The translations under genes were made by a program, and so were the position numbers. 64,000 nucleotides of DNA from Pseudoduganella sp. (GTDB taxonomy: Bacteria > Pseudomonadota > Gammaproteobacteria > Burkholderiales > Burkholderiaceae_D): assembly GCA_021323265.1 (NCBI GenBank), contig JAJTCO010000025.1, positions 1-64,000 on the forward strand, read 5' to 3'. Positions 1 to 9,163 of the stretch are shown here, piece after piece. The first letter of the stretch is position 1; every line of letters starts with the position of its first letter. The notes under the pieces were generated by a model. The model did no database searches. It had not been told where the DNA came from and saw only the letters and a list, made by a program, of their open reading frames with translations.

Positions 1-91
1 CTCCTATAACCATCTTGCCGGCGCCATCAAGGATGCCCGGTAGAGGATGGGGTTAAACACGACAGGCAACATGCCTGCCACGGTACTACAA

Positions 92-109
92 CGGGTTTTT
101 ACAAACCCG
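92..109 (-). terminator. Hairpin at the trmD stop codon
   Basis: A 7-bp perfect stem (92-98 with 103-109) and a 4-nt loop overlap the trmD stop codon. No T-run follows on the minus strand, so it may protect or attenuate the transcript rather than end it. A second 6-bp hairpin lies at 63-77. Positions 1-98 otherwise look like the spacer before the next gene of this operon, usually rplS, which would lie off the left edge. Confidence 0.3.
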
Positions 110-845
110 CCAAAAACTTTTCATCCTTCTTCGAGAGCAGGCCCGCTGCGCGCGCCTTGTCTAGCAGGTCGGGACGCTTGCGCGCCGTCGCTTCCAGCAT
201 GCGCTCGCGGCGCCACTTCTCGATCTCGGCATGGTTGCCGCCCAACAGCACCGGCGGCACGCTCACGCCTTCGTAATTCTCCGGCCGCGTATAGTGCGGC
301 GAGTCCAGCAAGCCGTTGACGAACGAGTCTTCGACCGCCGACGCATCGGTGTTCAGTACCCCGGGCAGCTGGCGCACCACGGCATCCATCAAGGCCATGG
401 CAGGCAGCTCGCCGCCGGACAGCACGAAATCGCCGAGGCTGATTTCCTCATCCACGCAACGGTCCAGCAAACGCTGGTCGACCGCCTCGTACCGGCCGCA
501 CAGGATCACGAGGCCGGGTTCCTGCTTCAGCTGCATCACGCGCTCGTGCGTCAGCTGCTTGCCTTGCGGCGACATGTACACCACGCGCGGCGCCGGCAGG
601 CCGGACACGACCTGGCGCTGTTTCGCAGCCTGGATCGTTTCTTCCAGCGGCTTGGCCAGCATCACCATGCCCGGGCCGCCGCCATAGGGGCGGTCATCCA
701 CGGTACGGTGGTTGTCGGTGGTGAAATCGCGCGGATTCCACAGCGACAGGCCCCAGCGCTTCTGCTCGAACGCGCGGCGCGTCACGCCGGACTGCGTCAG
801 GGCAGCGAACATCTCGGGGAACAGCGTAATGACGTCGAATTGCAT
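99..845 (-). CDS. trmD: tRNA (guanine-N1-)-methyltransferase TrmD
   Basis: This SAM-dependent enzyme methylates N1 of G37 in tRNAs that have G at position 36, which prevents +1 frameshifting. The 248-residue length is normal. The N-terminus [13 protein letters not shown] is typical. The trefoil-knot SPOUT core shows in [13 protein letters not shown] and in the following [15 protein letters not shown], which forms the SAM and G37 pocket. It lies 14 bp downstream of rimM in the usual rpsP-rimM-trmD(-rplS) order. The stop codon sits inside a hairpin. Identification is secure. Confidence 0.97.
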   Translation of the reverse strand: MQFDVITLFPEMFAALTQSGVTRRAFEQKRWGLSLWNPRDFTTDNHRTVDDRPYGGGPGMVMLAKPLEETIQAAKQRQVVSGLPAPRVVYMSPQGKQLTHERVMQLKQEPGLVILCGRYEAVDQRLLDRCVDEEISLGDFVLSGGELPAMALMDAVVRQLPGVLNTDASAVEDSFVNGLLDSPHYTRPENYEGVSVPPVLLGGNHAEIEKWRRERMLEATARKRPDLLDKARAAGLLSKKDEKFLAGL

Positions 846-859
846 GGTGCGGTTCCGGA

Positions 860-1402
860 TTAGTAATCCAGGCCCCAGTCCACGATGATGTGCTTCGCGT
901 CCTTGTCCACCTTGATAACGTACTGGCTTACAAACGGGATCAGGCGCTCCTGCGCCTTTCCTTCGGCCTGGTATTCGACGCGCAGGATGGACTGTGGTCC
1001 ATTGCTCATCAAATCCACGACCGTGCCAAGGCTTTCGCCTTGTAGATTCTGTACTGCCAGGCCGAGCAGGTCGCCCCAGTAGTATTCATCCTCTTCCAGC
1101 TGCGGGAAGTCGGCGCGCGACACGAAGACCGAGGCACCTTTCAACGCTTCCGCATCATTGCGGTCCGTCATGCCGACGATCTGGGTGACCACGTCGCCAC
1201 CATGCAGCTTGGCCCGCTTGACTTCAACGTCGTGCAGGCTTGGCTTATCGAGCCACCAGGTGGTGGCATGCAGCAGCGCATCGGCTTCCGAGGAAAAGGG
1301 CCGGACACGGACCCCGCCAGTGATGCCATAGGCACCGAAAACAAAGCCGACCTGGACCAGGTCAGCCGGGGCTTGCGCCCCCGATGCGGTCTTGCTGCTC
1401 AA
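860..1402 (-). CDS. rimM: Ribosome maturation factor RimM
   Basis: RimM assists maturation of the 30S head and binds ribosomal protein S19. The 180-residue product has the N-terminal domain (about residues 15-95, [16 protein letters not shown]) and the C-terminal PRC barrel (about 100-178, [14 protein letters not shown]). The only sensible start is TTG at 1400-1402, six bases after the rpsP stop. No strong Shine-Dalgarno is visible, so translation probably depends on coupling to rpsP. The conserved operon position supports the call. Confidence 0.95.
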   Translation of the reverse strand: MSSKTASGAQAPADLVQVGFVFGAYGITGGVRVRPFSSEADALLHATTWWLDKPSLHDVEVKRAKLHGGDVVTQIVGMTDRNDAEALKGASVFVSRADFPQLEEDEYYWGDLLGLAVQNLQGESLGTVVDLMSNGPQSILRVEYQAEGKAQERLIPFVSQYVIKVDKDAKHIIVDWGLDY

Positions 1403-1408
1403 AGCGTA

Positions 1409-1654
1409 TTAAGCTGCTTTCTGGGTAGCAACCAGCTTGGCAACAGCTGGGGACAGCTGAGCGCCAACGCCTTGCCAGTAAGCCAGACGGTCAGCAGCAA
1501 CACGGAAGGTTTCTGCTTGGCCGGTAGCCATTGGGTTGAAGAAGCCGATACGTTCTACGAAACGGCCGTCACGACGATTGCGGGAATCGGTTGCAACGAT
1601 GTTGTAGAAAGGACGCTTCTTGGCGCCACCACGAGCTAAACGAATAACGACCAT
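1409..1654 (-). CDS. rpsP: 30S ribosomal protein S16
   Basis: A small-subunit ribosomal protein of 81 residues. It begins [20 protein letters not shown], the universal S16 start, so the ATG at 1652-1654 is chosen over an in-frame upstream extension of 21 residues with no S16 similarity. A GGAA Shine-Dalgarno precedes this ATG. It is the first gene of the operon with rimM and trmD, and a sigma70-like promoter lies about 40 bp upstream. Confidence 0.97.
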   Translation of the reverse strand: MVVIRLARGGAKKRPFYNIVATDSRNRRDGRFVERIGFFNPMATGQAETFRVAADRLAYWQGVGAQLSPAVAKLVATQKAA

Positions 1655-1697
1655 AATATTTCCAAAAAAAAGTGTGCTGAGTCGGAAAAAGCCGCAA

Positions 1698-1727
1698 ATT
1701 ATAGCGCGCTTTGACACCGACCCGCAA
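1698..1727 (-). promoter_or_regulatory. Sigma70-type promoter of rpsP-rimM-trmD
   Basis: On the minus strand TTGCGG (1722-1727) and a perfect TATAAT (1698-1703) are separated by 18 bp. The predicted transcript starts near 1691, leaving a leader of about 37 nt before the rpsP ATG. Confidence 0.65.
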
Positions 1728-1842
1728 GATTAATCAAATTGGTGGGGAATTGGACAATCCGGGATTATCCCCCGTTCCGGCCTCGGCGGCAACAGCTTTG
1801 TTGTGCGATACTGCCGGTTTTTCGCACCTTCCGGCAGCAACC

Positions 1843-2259
1843 ATGACTGTTTTACACAAGAACAAAACCTTCGCCACCCTGCTCGCCTTCCTGACGGGCG
1901 GACTCGGCCTGCACCGCTTCTACCTGCGCGGGCTGGCGGACAAATGGGGCTGGCTGCACGCCGCCAGCCTGCTCGGCTGCGCCGCCGTGTTTGCCGCCTG
2001 GCCGCATGCCGACCCTTACTTCCTGCTGCTGCCGCTGATCGTGTCGATACTGGCTGGTTTCCTGGAAGCGCTGGTATTGGGCCTGATGGCCGACGAAAAA
2101 TGGGACGCCGCCTTCAACGCCGGCAGCGCCCAGCGCACGGACTCGCGATGGCCGCTGGCGGTGATCCTGGTGACGACGCTGCTGTTCGGCGCCTTCGGCC
2201 TGATCGCCACGATCGCCCGCCTGTTCGACCTGCTCTACACCGGCGGCGCCTACGGCTGA
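1843..2259 (+). CDS. TM2 domain-containing membrane protein
   Basis: A small inner-membrane protein of unknown role, 138 residues from the ATG at 1843. The TM2 signature lies near the N-terminus: a hydrophobic segment (FATLLAFLTGGLGLHRFYLRG) containing the GLHRFYL core typical of TM2 proteins. Three further hydrophobic stretches follow, at about residues 35-50, 55-75 and 100-120. An in-frame extension back to 1711 is possible, but it lacks family similarity and would overlap the rpsP promoter. It is divergent from rpsP and likely monocistronic. Confidence 0.75.
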   Translation: MTVLHKNKTFATLLAFLTGGLGLHRFYLRGLADKWGWLHAASLLGCAAVFAAWPHADPYFLLLPLIVSILAGFLEALVLGLMADEKWDAAFNAGSAQRTDSRWPLAVILVTTLLFGAFGLIATIARLFDLLYTGGAYG

Positions 2260-2260
2260 C

Positions 2261-2300
2261 CCCGTGTCCACCAAAGGGTCTGACCCCAAGGTGGACGGGA
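2261..2300. repeat. Dispersed palindromic repeat, copy 1
   Basis: A nearly 40-bp element follows the TM2 gene stop directly. Its arms GTGTCCACC and GGTGGAC form an imperfect dyad, with GGGTCTGACCCC in the centre. The inverted orientation of almost the same sequence occurs at 16198-16240. It could fold into a hairpin at the 3' end of the TM2 transcript. Confidence 0.7.
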
Positions 2301-2409
2301 CGGCCATCCGGCGGACTGAGCTGTCGCAACGTCTTGTCACAATTGTGCATTCCAAACGGAAACTGTTGCCCTATACTTTCAGTCACCACCACCGTTTTGG
2401 AGAACACAC

Positions 2410-2823
2410 ATGAAATTAAAACAACTGCTCTTGCCAGCCATTCTGGCCGTAACGGTTTCCGGCGCGTATGCGCAACCGAAGAAAGCCGTTTGCGCCGAGT
2501 GCGGCACCGTGACCGCCATCAAGGTCGTTGAGAAGGATGGCGAAGGCAGTGCCACCGGCGTCATCGCCGGCGGCGTCGCGGGCGCCTTGCTGGGCAACCA
2601 GGTCGGCAGCGGCAGCGGCAAGGCCATCGCCACCGTGGCCGGCGCGGCCGGCGGCGCCTACGCTGGCAAGGCCATCGAAGGCAAGATGAACAAGGTCAAG
2701 GAGTGGCACATCAGTGTCAAATACGACACCGGCAAGATCGGCAGCGTCGTCCTCAAGGAAGACCCGCACCTGCGCAAGGGCGATAAGGTCAAGCGCGAGA
2801 ACGGTCACCTGAACCGCATTTAA
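2410..2823 (+). CDS. Exported glycine-zipper 2TM domain protein
   Basis: A 137-residue exported protein with a Sec signal peptide (MKLKQLLLPAILAVTVSGAY, probable cleavage after AYA) and no lipobox Cys at that site. Residues about 49-90 form a glycine zipper (GVIAGGVAGALLGNQVGSGS and onward) as in SlyB/PcpY-like envelope proteins, followed by a basic C-terminal domain. Function is unknown; related proteins sit in or near the outer membrane. A GGAG Shine-Dalgarno precedes the ATG and a TATACT -10 box lies at 2372-2377. Its TAA overlaps the stop codon of the convergent LysE gene. Confidence 0.8.
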   Translation: MKLKQLLLPAILAVTVSGAYAQPKKAVCAECGTVTAIKVVEKDGEGSATGVIAGGVAGALLGNQVGSGSGKAIATVAGAAGGAYAGKAIEGKMNKVKEWHISVKYDTGKIGSVVLKEDPHLRKGDKVKRENGHLNRI

Positions 2824-3443
2824 GTCCTTCGCGACAGCAACAGTCCCATCCCCGCGCCGGCCAGCAGGCCGGCGCAACTGCGGTTGAAAATCTTCTTCCC
2901 GCGCGGCTGCGCGAACCAGCGCTGCATGCGCGCACCCATCCAGGCATACGCCGCCATCGCCACCACCTCCAGCAGCAGGAACAAGGCACCCAGCACGCTG
3001 AACTGCAGCGCGACGGCGCCCGCAGGGTCGACGAACTGGGGCAGGAAGGCGGTGAAGATCAGGATGGCCTTCGGGTTCCCCGCCGCGACCAGGAATTCCT
3101 GCCGCGCCAGCGGCCACCAGCCCACGGCCGGTGCGCCGCCATCGTCCGCCCCTGTGCCGGGCTGCGCGCGCCACAGTTGCCACGCCAGATAGAACAGGTA
3201 GGCCGCGCCGGCCGTCTTGATCCCATAGAACAGCAGTTCCGACGTGTGCAACACGGCCGCCAGGCCGGCGGAGGCGAGCGCAATCATCCCGGCGAAGGCC
3301 AGCAGTCGTCCGGCGCCGGCCAGGCAGGAGCGGCGAAAGCCGTAGCGCGTGGCATTGCTGACGGAGAGCAGGTTGTTTGGCCCTGGCGCCATGTTCAGCG
3401 CGAAGCAGGCGGGAACGAACAAGATCAGCGTTGAAAAATCCAT
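2820..3443 (-). CDS. LysE family amino-acid exporter
   Basis: A 207-residue inner-membrane permease of the LysE/RhtB family, which exports amino acids or derivatives. The N-terminal segment with NMAPGPNNLLSVSNATRYG is the classic family signature. Five to six hydrophobic helices follow, and a second family motif appears in NPKAILIFTAFLPQFV. The ATG at 3443 has a GGAG Shine-Dalgarno eight bases upstream; a start four codons earlier is less likely. The substrate cannot be told from sequence. The stop overlaps that of the convergent glycine-zipper gene. Confidence 0.9.
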   Translation of the reverse strand: MDFSTLILFVPACFALNMAPGPNNLLSVSNATRYGFRRSCLAGAGRLLAFAGMIALASAGLAAVLHTSELLFYGIKTAGAAYLFYLAWQLWRAQPGTGADDGGAPAVGWWPLARQEFLVAAGNPKAILIFTAFLPQFVDPAGAVALQFSVLGALFLLLEVVAMAAYAWMGARMQRWFAQPRGKKIFNRSCAGLLAGAGMGLLLSRRT

Positions 3444-3525
3444 GGTCGGCTCCAAATGGAAACTTTAGTTAATATACAACGTGCGCCCGCGCTCCGGCAG
3501 GCGTCGAACTCGCAAGGAGACGCTA

Positions 3526-4515
3526 GTGCAAAACCATACCACGCCCACCTTTCCGCCGCAGTGGCAGCCGCTGGTCGACCAGGCCGCCAGCGCTTTGCGC
3601 GAGCTGGCCGTCAACGAGGATGCGAAGGCGCGCTTCCTGGAGGACCCGCAACTGCGCCCATTCATGGAACGCGTGGCGCGGCGCTATGTGGCCGGCAGCA
3701 GCGTGGCGCAGGCCGTGCAGCGCGTGGCCCTGATTAACCGCAATGGCCACCGCGCCTCGGCCGAGTATATGGGCGAGAGCGTGCGCGATGAGGGCCTTGC
3801 CAATGCCGAGACGGAAGTCTTCCTGCAGCTGGTGCAGGCGGTCGGCGAGCGGAAACTCGATTGCTCGATCTCCTTCGACCTGTCGCACGTGGGGTCGCTG
3901 GTCGATCCGGAACTGGGCTATCGCAATGCACTGCGCATTGCGCGCGCGGCCGACGCCATCGGGCAAGAGGTCATGATCTCGATGGAGGCGTCCGAGCGCA
4001 CCAGCGGCATCTATGCGTGCTATACCCGCCTGCACGAGCGCGACGGATTGTCAAACGTGGGCATCACGGTGCCGGCCAAGCTGCACCGCACGGCGGACGA
4101 CCTGCCGGCACTGATGCGCCTGCCGGGCCGCATCCGTCTCGTCAAGGGCGCCATGTTCGAACCGGCGGACATCGCCTACCCGCGCAACAGCGCCGAACTG
4201 GCTGCCGCCTACCGCCGCTATGCGGCCCTGCTACTGCGCAGCGGCCACGCCTGTTCGATCGCGACCCACGACCGCGCCATCCAGGATGAACTGTCGGCCA
4301 TGATCCGCGCCGACGGCATCCCTGCCGGGCACTATGAGTTCGAGTCGCTGATCGGGCTGGGGGAGCGGAACATCGCCGATCTGCGCGATGCGGGCTTTGC
4401 GACGCGCGAGTACGCGGTATTCGGGCAGGAACACTTCCTGTACGTCCTGAATCGCATCTCCGAGGAGCCGGTCCGGGTCTACCAGGCCATCGTTGATGCG
4501 CTGGGTGGCGCATGA
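3526..4515 (+). CDS. Proline dehydrogenase family protein
   Basis: A single-domain FAD enzyme of 329 residues that would oxidise proline to pyrroline-5-carboxylate, the step otherwise fused in PutA. The PRODH barrel shows in DLSHVGSLVD (about residue 120), EVMISMEASER, RIRLVKGAMFEPADIAYP and the C-terminal EFESLIGLGERN. A GTG start at 3526 is chosen because AAGGAG lies six bases upstream; the frame is open back to 3481. The next gene overlaps its stop by 4 bp, suggesting coupling. The substrate could also be a proline derivative. Confidence 0.85.
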   Translation: MQNHTTPTFPPQWQPLVDQAASALRELAVNEDAKARFLEDPQLRPFMERVARRYVAGSSVAQAVQRVALINRNGHRASAEYMGESVRDEGLANAETEVFLQLVQAVGERKLDCSISFDLSHVGSLVDPELGYRNALRIARAADAIGQEVMISMEASERTSGIYACYTRLHERDGLSNVGITVPAKLHRTADDLPALMRLPGRIRLVKGAMFEPADIAYPRNSAELAAAYRRYAALLLRSGHACSIATHDRAIQDELSAMIRADGIPAGHYEFESLIGLGERNIADLRDAGFATREYAVFGQEHFLYVLNRISEEPVRVYQAIVDALGGA

Positions 4516-5435
4516 TGCGCCGCCTGCTTGGCGCAGCCCTGCTGGCCGCCGCCTGCTCGGCACAGGCGCAATCGGTCGCCTTTACCTTTGACGACGGTCC
4601 GGACCTGGGCAGCACGCCGCGCATGACAGCCGGCGAGCGCAACGCCGCCATGCTGGCCGCGCTGGCCAGGCACAAGGTGCAGGCGGCGTTGTTCGTCACG
4701 GCCGGCAGCGGCGCCAACAAGCCCGAGGGCCGGGCGCTGGCGCGCGCCTGGGGCGAGGCGGGACATGCGATCGGCAACCACACCGTTACCCATCCGGACC
4801 TGCACAAGACGGAGCTGGCGGCCTACCAGCAGGAAGTGCTGGAATGCGACCGCCTGATCAGCACCTTGCCGGGCTACCGAAAATGGTTCCGCTATACCTT
4901 CCTGCGCGAGGGCAATACGCCGGCCAAGCGCGACGGCATGCGCAGCTTCCTGCGCGAGCAAGGCTACCGCAACGCCTACGTGTCGCTCGACACCAGCGAC
5001 TGGCGCCTGAACGAGGAACTGGTCAAGCTGCTGCAGGCCAATCCGGCGGCCGACACGGCGCCGCTGCGCAAGGCCTACCTGGCCCACGTGCGCCAGCGCG
5101 CGCAGGCGTACCGATCCCTGTCGCAGCAGCTGCAGGGACGCGACATCGCCCAGGTCCTGCTGCTGCACCATAACCTGATCAATGCGCTCTGGCTGGATGA
5201 CGTGATCGCGCAATTCAAGGACATGGGCTGGACCATCATCACGCCCGAGCAGGCCTTCCAGGACCCGGTCTACGCCCTGACGCCGGAACGCGCGGCGCCG
5301 GGCCAGAGCCTGCTGCTGTCGCTGGGCCGCACCCTGGGCCTGGGCCTGATGCCGGGCGGCGAGCGCCTGGTCGACGATGGCGACTTCGAGGTGGAGGGCC
5401 TGCGCGCCAGCGGGGCGCTGGCGCCGCAAAAATAG
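4512..5435 (+). CDS. Exported polysaccharide deacetylase (NodB fold)
   Basis: A 307-residue protein with a signal peptide ending near AQA (residues 1-19) and a NodB-type carbohydrate esterase domain. The catalytic base and metal motif is FTFDDGPD (about residue 24) and the metal-binding His motif is HTVTHPDL (about residue 94). The C-terminal HHN (LLLHHNLIN) fits the last family motif. Likely substrate: N-acetylated cell-wall or exopolysaccharide sugar. It overlaps the proline dehydrogenase gene by ATGA, but a functional link is not obvious. Confidence 0.88.
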   Translation: MMRRLLGAALLAAACSAQAQSVAFTFDDGPDLGSTPRMTAGERNAAMLAALARHKVQAALFVTAGSGANKPEGRALARAWGEAGHAIGNHTVTHPDLHKTELAAYQQEVLECDRLISTLPGYRKWFRYTFLREGNTPAKRDGMRSFLREQGYRNAYVSLDTSDWRLNEELVKLLQANPAADTAPLRKAYLAHVRQRAQAYRSLSQQLQGRDIAQVLLLHHNLINALWLDDVIAQFKDMGWTIITPEQAFQDPVYALTPERAAPGQSLLLSLGRTLGLGLMPGGERLVDDGDFEVEGLRASGALAPQK

Positions 5436-5512
5436 TCGTCCGTTTTTCGGTTGTGGCCGGGACCGGGGCGCCGCTAAGCTCCGGCCATCACTGACCACCA
5501 ACGGAAAACGCC

Positions 5513-6265
5513 ATGTCCCCATTCTTCTCCCCTGCCCCACTCCTGCTGGCCAACGCCTGGGACGCGCCCAGCGCGCAAGCCGCCGAGGCGGCGGGCTACG
5601 CGGCCATCGGCACCTCGAGCGCGGCCATCGCCGCCATGCTGGGCTACGACGACGGCGAGTCGATGCCGTTCGACGACCTGCTGTTCGTGGTGCGCCGCAT
5701 CCGCGCCAGCACCACCCTGCCGCTCAGCGTCGACATCGAGGCCGGTTACGGCGCGGACTGCGCCGCCATGCTGGCCAACGTGCAACGCCTGGCGGCGCTG
5801 GGCATCGATGGCATCAACATCGAGGACAGCCGCGTCAGCGGCGGCCAGCGCGCGCTGTTGCCGCCGGACTTCCTGGCACAGCGGCTGGCGGCCTTGCGCG
5901 CTGCCCTGCCCGGCTTGTTCCTCAATGCGCGCACGGACACCTTCCTCCTGGGCGGCGCCGACGCGCTGCAGGAAACCATCGCGCGCAGCCGCATGTATGC
6001 CGCTGCCGGCGCGCATGGGTTGTTCGTGCCCTGCATCAGCGCGCCGGACGACATTCATGCCGTTACCGGTACAATGGACTGCGCCGTCAACGTGATGTGC
6101 ATGCCGGACCTGCCCGATTTCACCACCCTGGCCAAGCTGGGCGTGCGCCGCATCAGCATGGGCAACTTCATGCACGGCGCCCTCACGCGACAGCTGCAGG
6201 CACTCCTGGCGGCCGTTCGCGGCCAACAAACTTTCGCCCCCCTGTTTGCCGATGAAATTCACTAA
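5513..6265 (+). CDS. Isocitrate lyase/PEP mutase family protein
   Basis: A 250-residue TIM-barrel enzyme of the PEP mutase/isocitrate lyase superfamily. It starts with the typical LLLANAWDAPSAQAAEAAGY and carries the Mg-binding strand SVDIEAGYG (about residue 80). The later INIEDSRV and LNARTDTFLLGG also match the family. Members cleave or rearrange C-C or C-P bonds of carboxylate substrates; the reaction here is unknown. The last 14 bp overlap the start of ada, so the two are probably co-translated. Confidence 0.88.
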   Translation: MSPFFSPAPLLLANAWDAPSAQAAEAAGYAAIGTSSAAIAAMLGYDDGESMPFDDLLFVVRRIRASTTLPLSVDIEAGYGADCAAMLANVQRLAALGIDGINIEDSRVSGGQRALLPPDFLAQRLAALRAALPGLFLNARTDTFLLGGADALQETIARSRMYAAAGAHGLFVPCISAPDDIHAVTGTMDCAVNVMCMPDLPDFTTLAKLGVRRISMGNFMHGALTRQLQALLAAVRGQQTFAPLFADEIH

Positions 6266-7301
6266 TCCCGCCGACATCCAGCGCTGCTACCAGGCCCTGG
6301 TCGACCGCTCGCCGGAACACGTCGGGGCCTTCTACGCGGCCGTGAAGACCACCGGCATCTTCTGCCTGCCGACCTGCCGCGCGCGCAAGCCCAAGGCCGA
6401 GAATGTCGACTTCTTCTCGGACATCAAGGAACCGCTCGCGCTGGGCTTCCGGCCCTGCAAGGTGTGCCGCCCCACGGAGAATGCGCCGGACGTGCCGCCG
6501 CAAGTGGCGCGCGCCGTGGCCCTGGTGCGCGAACAGCCCAAGCGGCGCATCCAGGATGCCCAATTGCGCGAGCTGGGCATCAGCCCGGAGCTGGTGCGGC
6601 GCTGGTTCCAGAAGCACCACGGCTTCAGCTTCCAGGCCTACCAGCGCATGCTGCGCATCAACCTGGCGATGACGGAGCTGAAGCAGGGCCGCAGCGCCAC
6701 CGACGTGGCGCTCGACAGCGGCTATGAATCGCTCAGCGGCTTTGCCTATACCTACAAGAAGATGACAGGCGCCGCGCCAAGCCAGGACGCGCAGCAGCTG
6801 GTGCTGCACCGCTTCGCCACGCCGCTCGGGCCAATGTTCGTGTGCGCCAGCGAGAGCGGCGTGTGCCTGCTGGAGTTCACCGACCGGCGCATGCTGGAGA
6901 CCGAATTGCGCGACCTGCAGCGCCGCTTCAAGGCACGCATCCTGGCGGGCGAGAATGCCCACACGCGCGAAGCCGTGCTGCAGATTGGCGAATACTTCGA
7001 AGGAAAGCGGCGCGCCTTTACCGTGGCGCTGGACGCGCCGGGCAGCGACTTCCAGCGCAGCGTCTGGGACGCCCTGCGCGCGATGCGGTTCGGGGAAGTA
7101 ACGCACTATGCCGAACTGGCCACCCGCATCGGGGCGCCGAACTCGGTGCGCGCGGTCGCTGGCGCCAACGGCGCCAACCGGATCGCCATCATCATCCCCT
7201 GCCACCGGATCATCGGCAAGGACGGGACGCTGACAGGTTATGGCGGAGGCCTCGCGCGCAAGGAGTGGCTCCTTGCGCACGAGGCGCGTGACGCCGCTTA
7301 G
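6252..7301 (+). CDS. ada: Ada: methylphosphotriester/O6-methylguanine-DNA methyltransferase and regulator
   Basis: A suicide DNA-repair protein and transcription activator of the adaptive response to alkylation. In order: a zinc-binding N-terminal domain with acceptor Cys in GIFCLPTCRARKP and the FRPCKVCRP pair; an AraC-type HTH (about residues 90-175); and a C-terminal O6-alkylguanine transferase with the active site IIPCHRIIG. The 349-residue length is standard for full Ada. The ATG at 6252 lies inside the end of the PEP-mutase-like gene. The stop overlaps that of the convergent acyl-CoA dehydrogenase gene. Confidence 0.96.
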   Translation: MKFTNPADIQRCYQALVDRSPEHVGAFYAAVKTTGIFCLPTCRARKPKAENVDFFSDIKEPLALGFRPCKVCRPTENAPDVPPQVARAVALVREQPKRRIQDAQLRELGISPELVRRWFQKHHGFSFQAYQRMLRINLAMTELKQGRSATDVALDSGYESLSGFAYTYKKMTGAAPSQDAQQLVLHRFATPLGPMFVCASESGVCLLEFTDRRMLETELRDLQRRFKARILAGENAHTREAVLQIGEYFEGKRRAFTVALDAPGSDFQRSVWDALRAMRFGEVTHYAELATRIGAPNSVRAVAGANGANRIAIIIPCHRIIGKDGTLTGYGGGLARKEWLLAHEARDAA

Positions 7302-9088
7302 AACTGCTCCACGTCCAGGCCCAGCACGCCGGCGCTGCCCTCGACGATGGAGGCGCGCACGCCGCTCGATGCGGACAGGATGTGGTCCGCGAAGAAGCGT
7401 GCGGTCACGATCTTGGCGCGGTAGAACGCCGCATCGCCCTCGCCGTTGGCCAGCTTGGACTGCGCCACCAGCGCGGCGCGGCCCATCTGCCAGCCGCCGA
7501 ACACGATGCCGGCCAGCTTCAGGTACGGCACGGAGCCGGAGAACACGCCCTTGATGTCGGACTTGAAGCGCGTGACGACGAAGTCCACTACGGCTTCCAG
7601 GTCGTTCGCACCTTGCATCAGGTGCTTGCGCAGCGCGTCGAAGTCAGGGCTGTTGACCTGACCCAGCTCGTCGGCGGTAGCGCGTACCTGGGCGATGAGG
7701 GACTTGGCCAGCGCGCCGCCGTCGCGCACGGTCTTGCGGCCGATCAGGTCATTGGCCTGGATCGCGGTGGTGCCTTCGTAGATGGTCAGGATCTTGGCGT
7801 CGCGGTAGTGCTGCGCTGCGCCGGTCTCCTCGATGAAGCCCATGCCACCGTGCACCTGCACGCCGTCGCGCGCCACGTTCTCGGACATTTCGGTCGACCA
7901 GCCCTTGACGATCGGCACCAGGAATTCGTACACGGCCTGGTTCGATGCGCGCACCTCGGCGTCGGCGTGGTGGTGTGCCACGTCGTGGATGCCGGCGGCC
8001 ACGTAGGCCAGCGCGCGCGCCGCTTCGGTCTGGGCGCGCATCGACATCAGCATGCGGCGCACGTCCGGGTGGTTGATGATGGCCACGCCGGCCGGCGAAC
8101 CGTTCAGGTCGCGCGACTGCACGCGTTCCTTGGCAAAGGTGGCGGCCTGCTGGTAAGCGCGTTCCGCCAGGCCGACGCCCTGCATGCCGACGCCGAAGCG
8201 GGCCGCGTTCATCATGATGAACATGTATTCCAGGCCGCGGTTTTCCTCGCCCACCAGGTAGCCGACCGCGCCGCCGTTGTCGCCGAACTGCAGCACTGCC
8301 GTTGGCGACGCCTTGATGCCCAGCTTGTGTTCGATCGACACGCAGTGCGCGTCGTTGCGCGCGCCCAGCGAGCCGTCGGCGTTGACCATGAACTTGGGCA
8401 CGATGAACAACGAAATACCCTTCACGCCCGGTGGCGCGTCAGGCGTGCGGGCCAGCACCAGGTGGATGATGTTCTCGGCCATGTCGTGCTCACCGTAGGT
8501 GATGAAGATCTTGGTGCCGAACACCTTGTAGCTGCCGTCTTCCTGCGGCACGGCGCGGGTACGCACCGCGGCCAGGTCGGAACCGGCCTGCGGCTCCGTC
8601 AGGTTCATGGTGCCGGTCCATTTGCCGGTGACCAGGGGCTCCAGGTAAGTTGCCTTCTGTTCGTCGGAACCGGCGGTCAGCAGCGCCTCGATGGCGCCGT
8701 CGGACAGCAGCGCCACCAGGGCGAACGACAGGTTCGAGCCGTGCAGCATTTCCACGCATGGGGTGCCGATCAGCTTGGGCAGGCCCTGGCCGCCGAATTC
8801 GGTCGGGTGCTGCAAACCCTGCCAGCCGGCTTCGGCGAACTGGCGGAAGGCTTCCTTGAAGCCTTTGGAGGTCGTAACGTTGCCGTCGGCCCAGTAGCTC
8901 GGCTCCTTGTCGGCCGTATGGTTCAGGGGAGCGACCACGCCGCTCACGAACTTCGCGTTCTCTTCCAGCACGGCTTCCGCGGTTTCCGCGGTCGCGTCTT
9001 CACAGCCTGGCAGCGCGGACACGCCTGCCAGGTTCGCCAGTTCGTTCATCACGAACAGCATGTCTTTCATTGGGGCTTGATAGCTCAT
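7298..9088 (-). CDS. Acyl-CoA dehydrogenase (long form, C-terminal extension)
   Basis: A flavoenzyme for the first step of acyl-CoA beta-oxidation, passing electrons to the ETF encoded just upstream. At 596 residues it is the long form with N-terminal, middle (TEPQAGSDLAAVRTR), C-terminal and an extra C-terminal domain. The region around DAKILTIYEGTTAIQANDLI holds the usual catalytic Glu context. The ATG at 9088 has a strong GGAGAGG Shine-Dalgarno; an upstream in-frame start lacks one. It is the last gene of etfB-etfA-acd. The chain-length preference is unknown. Confidence 0.95.
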   Translation of the reverse strand: MSYQAPMKDMLFVMNELANLAGVSALPGCEDATAETAEAVLEENAKFVSGVVAPLNHTADKEPSYWADGNVTTSKGFKEAFRQFAEAGWQGLQHPTEFGGQGLPKLIGTPCVEMLHGSNLSFALVALLSDGAIEALLTAGSDEQKATYLEPLVTGKWTGTMNLTEPQAGSDLAAVRTRAVPQEDGSYKVFGTKIFITYGEHDMAENIIHLVLARTPDAPPGVKGISLFIVPKFMVNADGSLGARNDAHCVSIEHKLGIKASPTAVLQFGDNGGAVGYLVGEENRGLEYMFIMMNAARFGVGMQGVGLAERAYQQAATFAKERVQSRDLNGSPAGVAIINHPDVRRMLMSMRAQTEAARALAYVAAGIHDVAHHHADAEVRASNQAVYEFLVPIVKGWSTEMSENVARDGVQVHGGMGFIEETGAAQHYRDAKILTIYEGTTAIQANDLIGRKTVRDGGALAKSLIAQVRATADELGQVNSPDFDALRKHLMQGANDLEAVVDFVVTRFKSDIKGVFSGSVPYLKLAGIVFGGWQMGRAALVAQSKLANGEGDAAFYRAKIVTARFFADHILSASSGVRASIVEGSAGVLGLDVEQF

Positions 9089-9163
9089 GACACCTCTCCA
9101 AGGTAGTAAAAGGGCCACTTGCGTGGCCCCGGTACTCAGTCCGTCGTCGGACTCTTTTTCAGA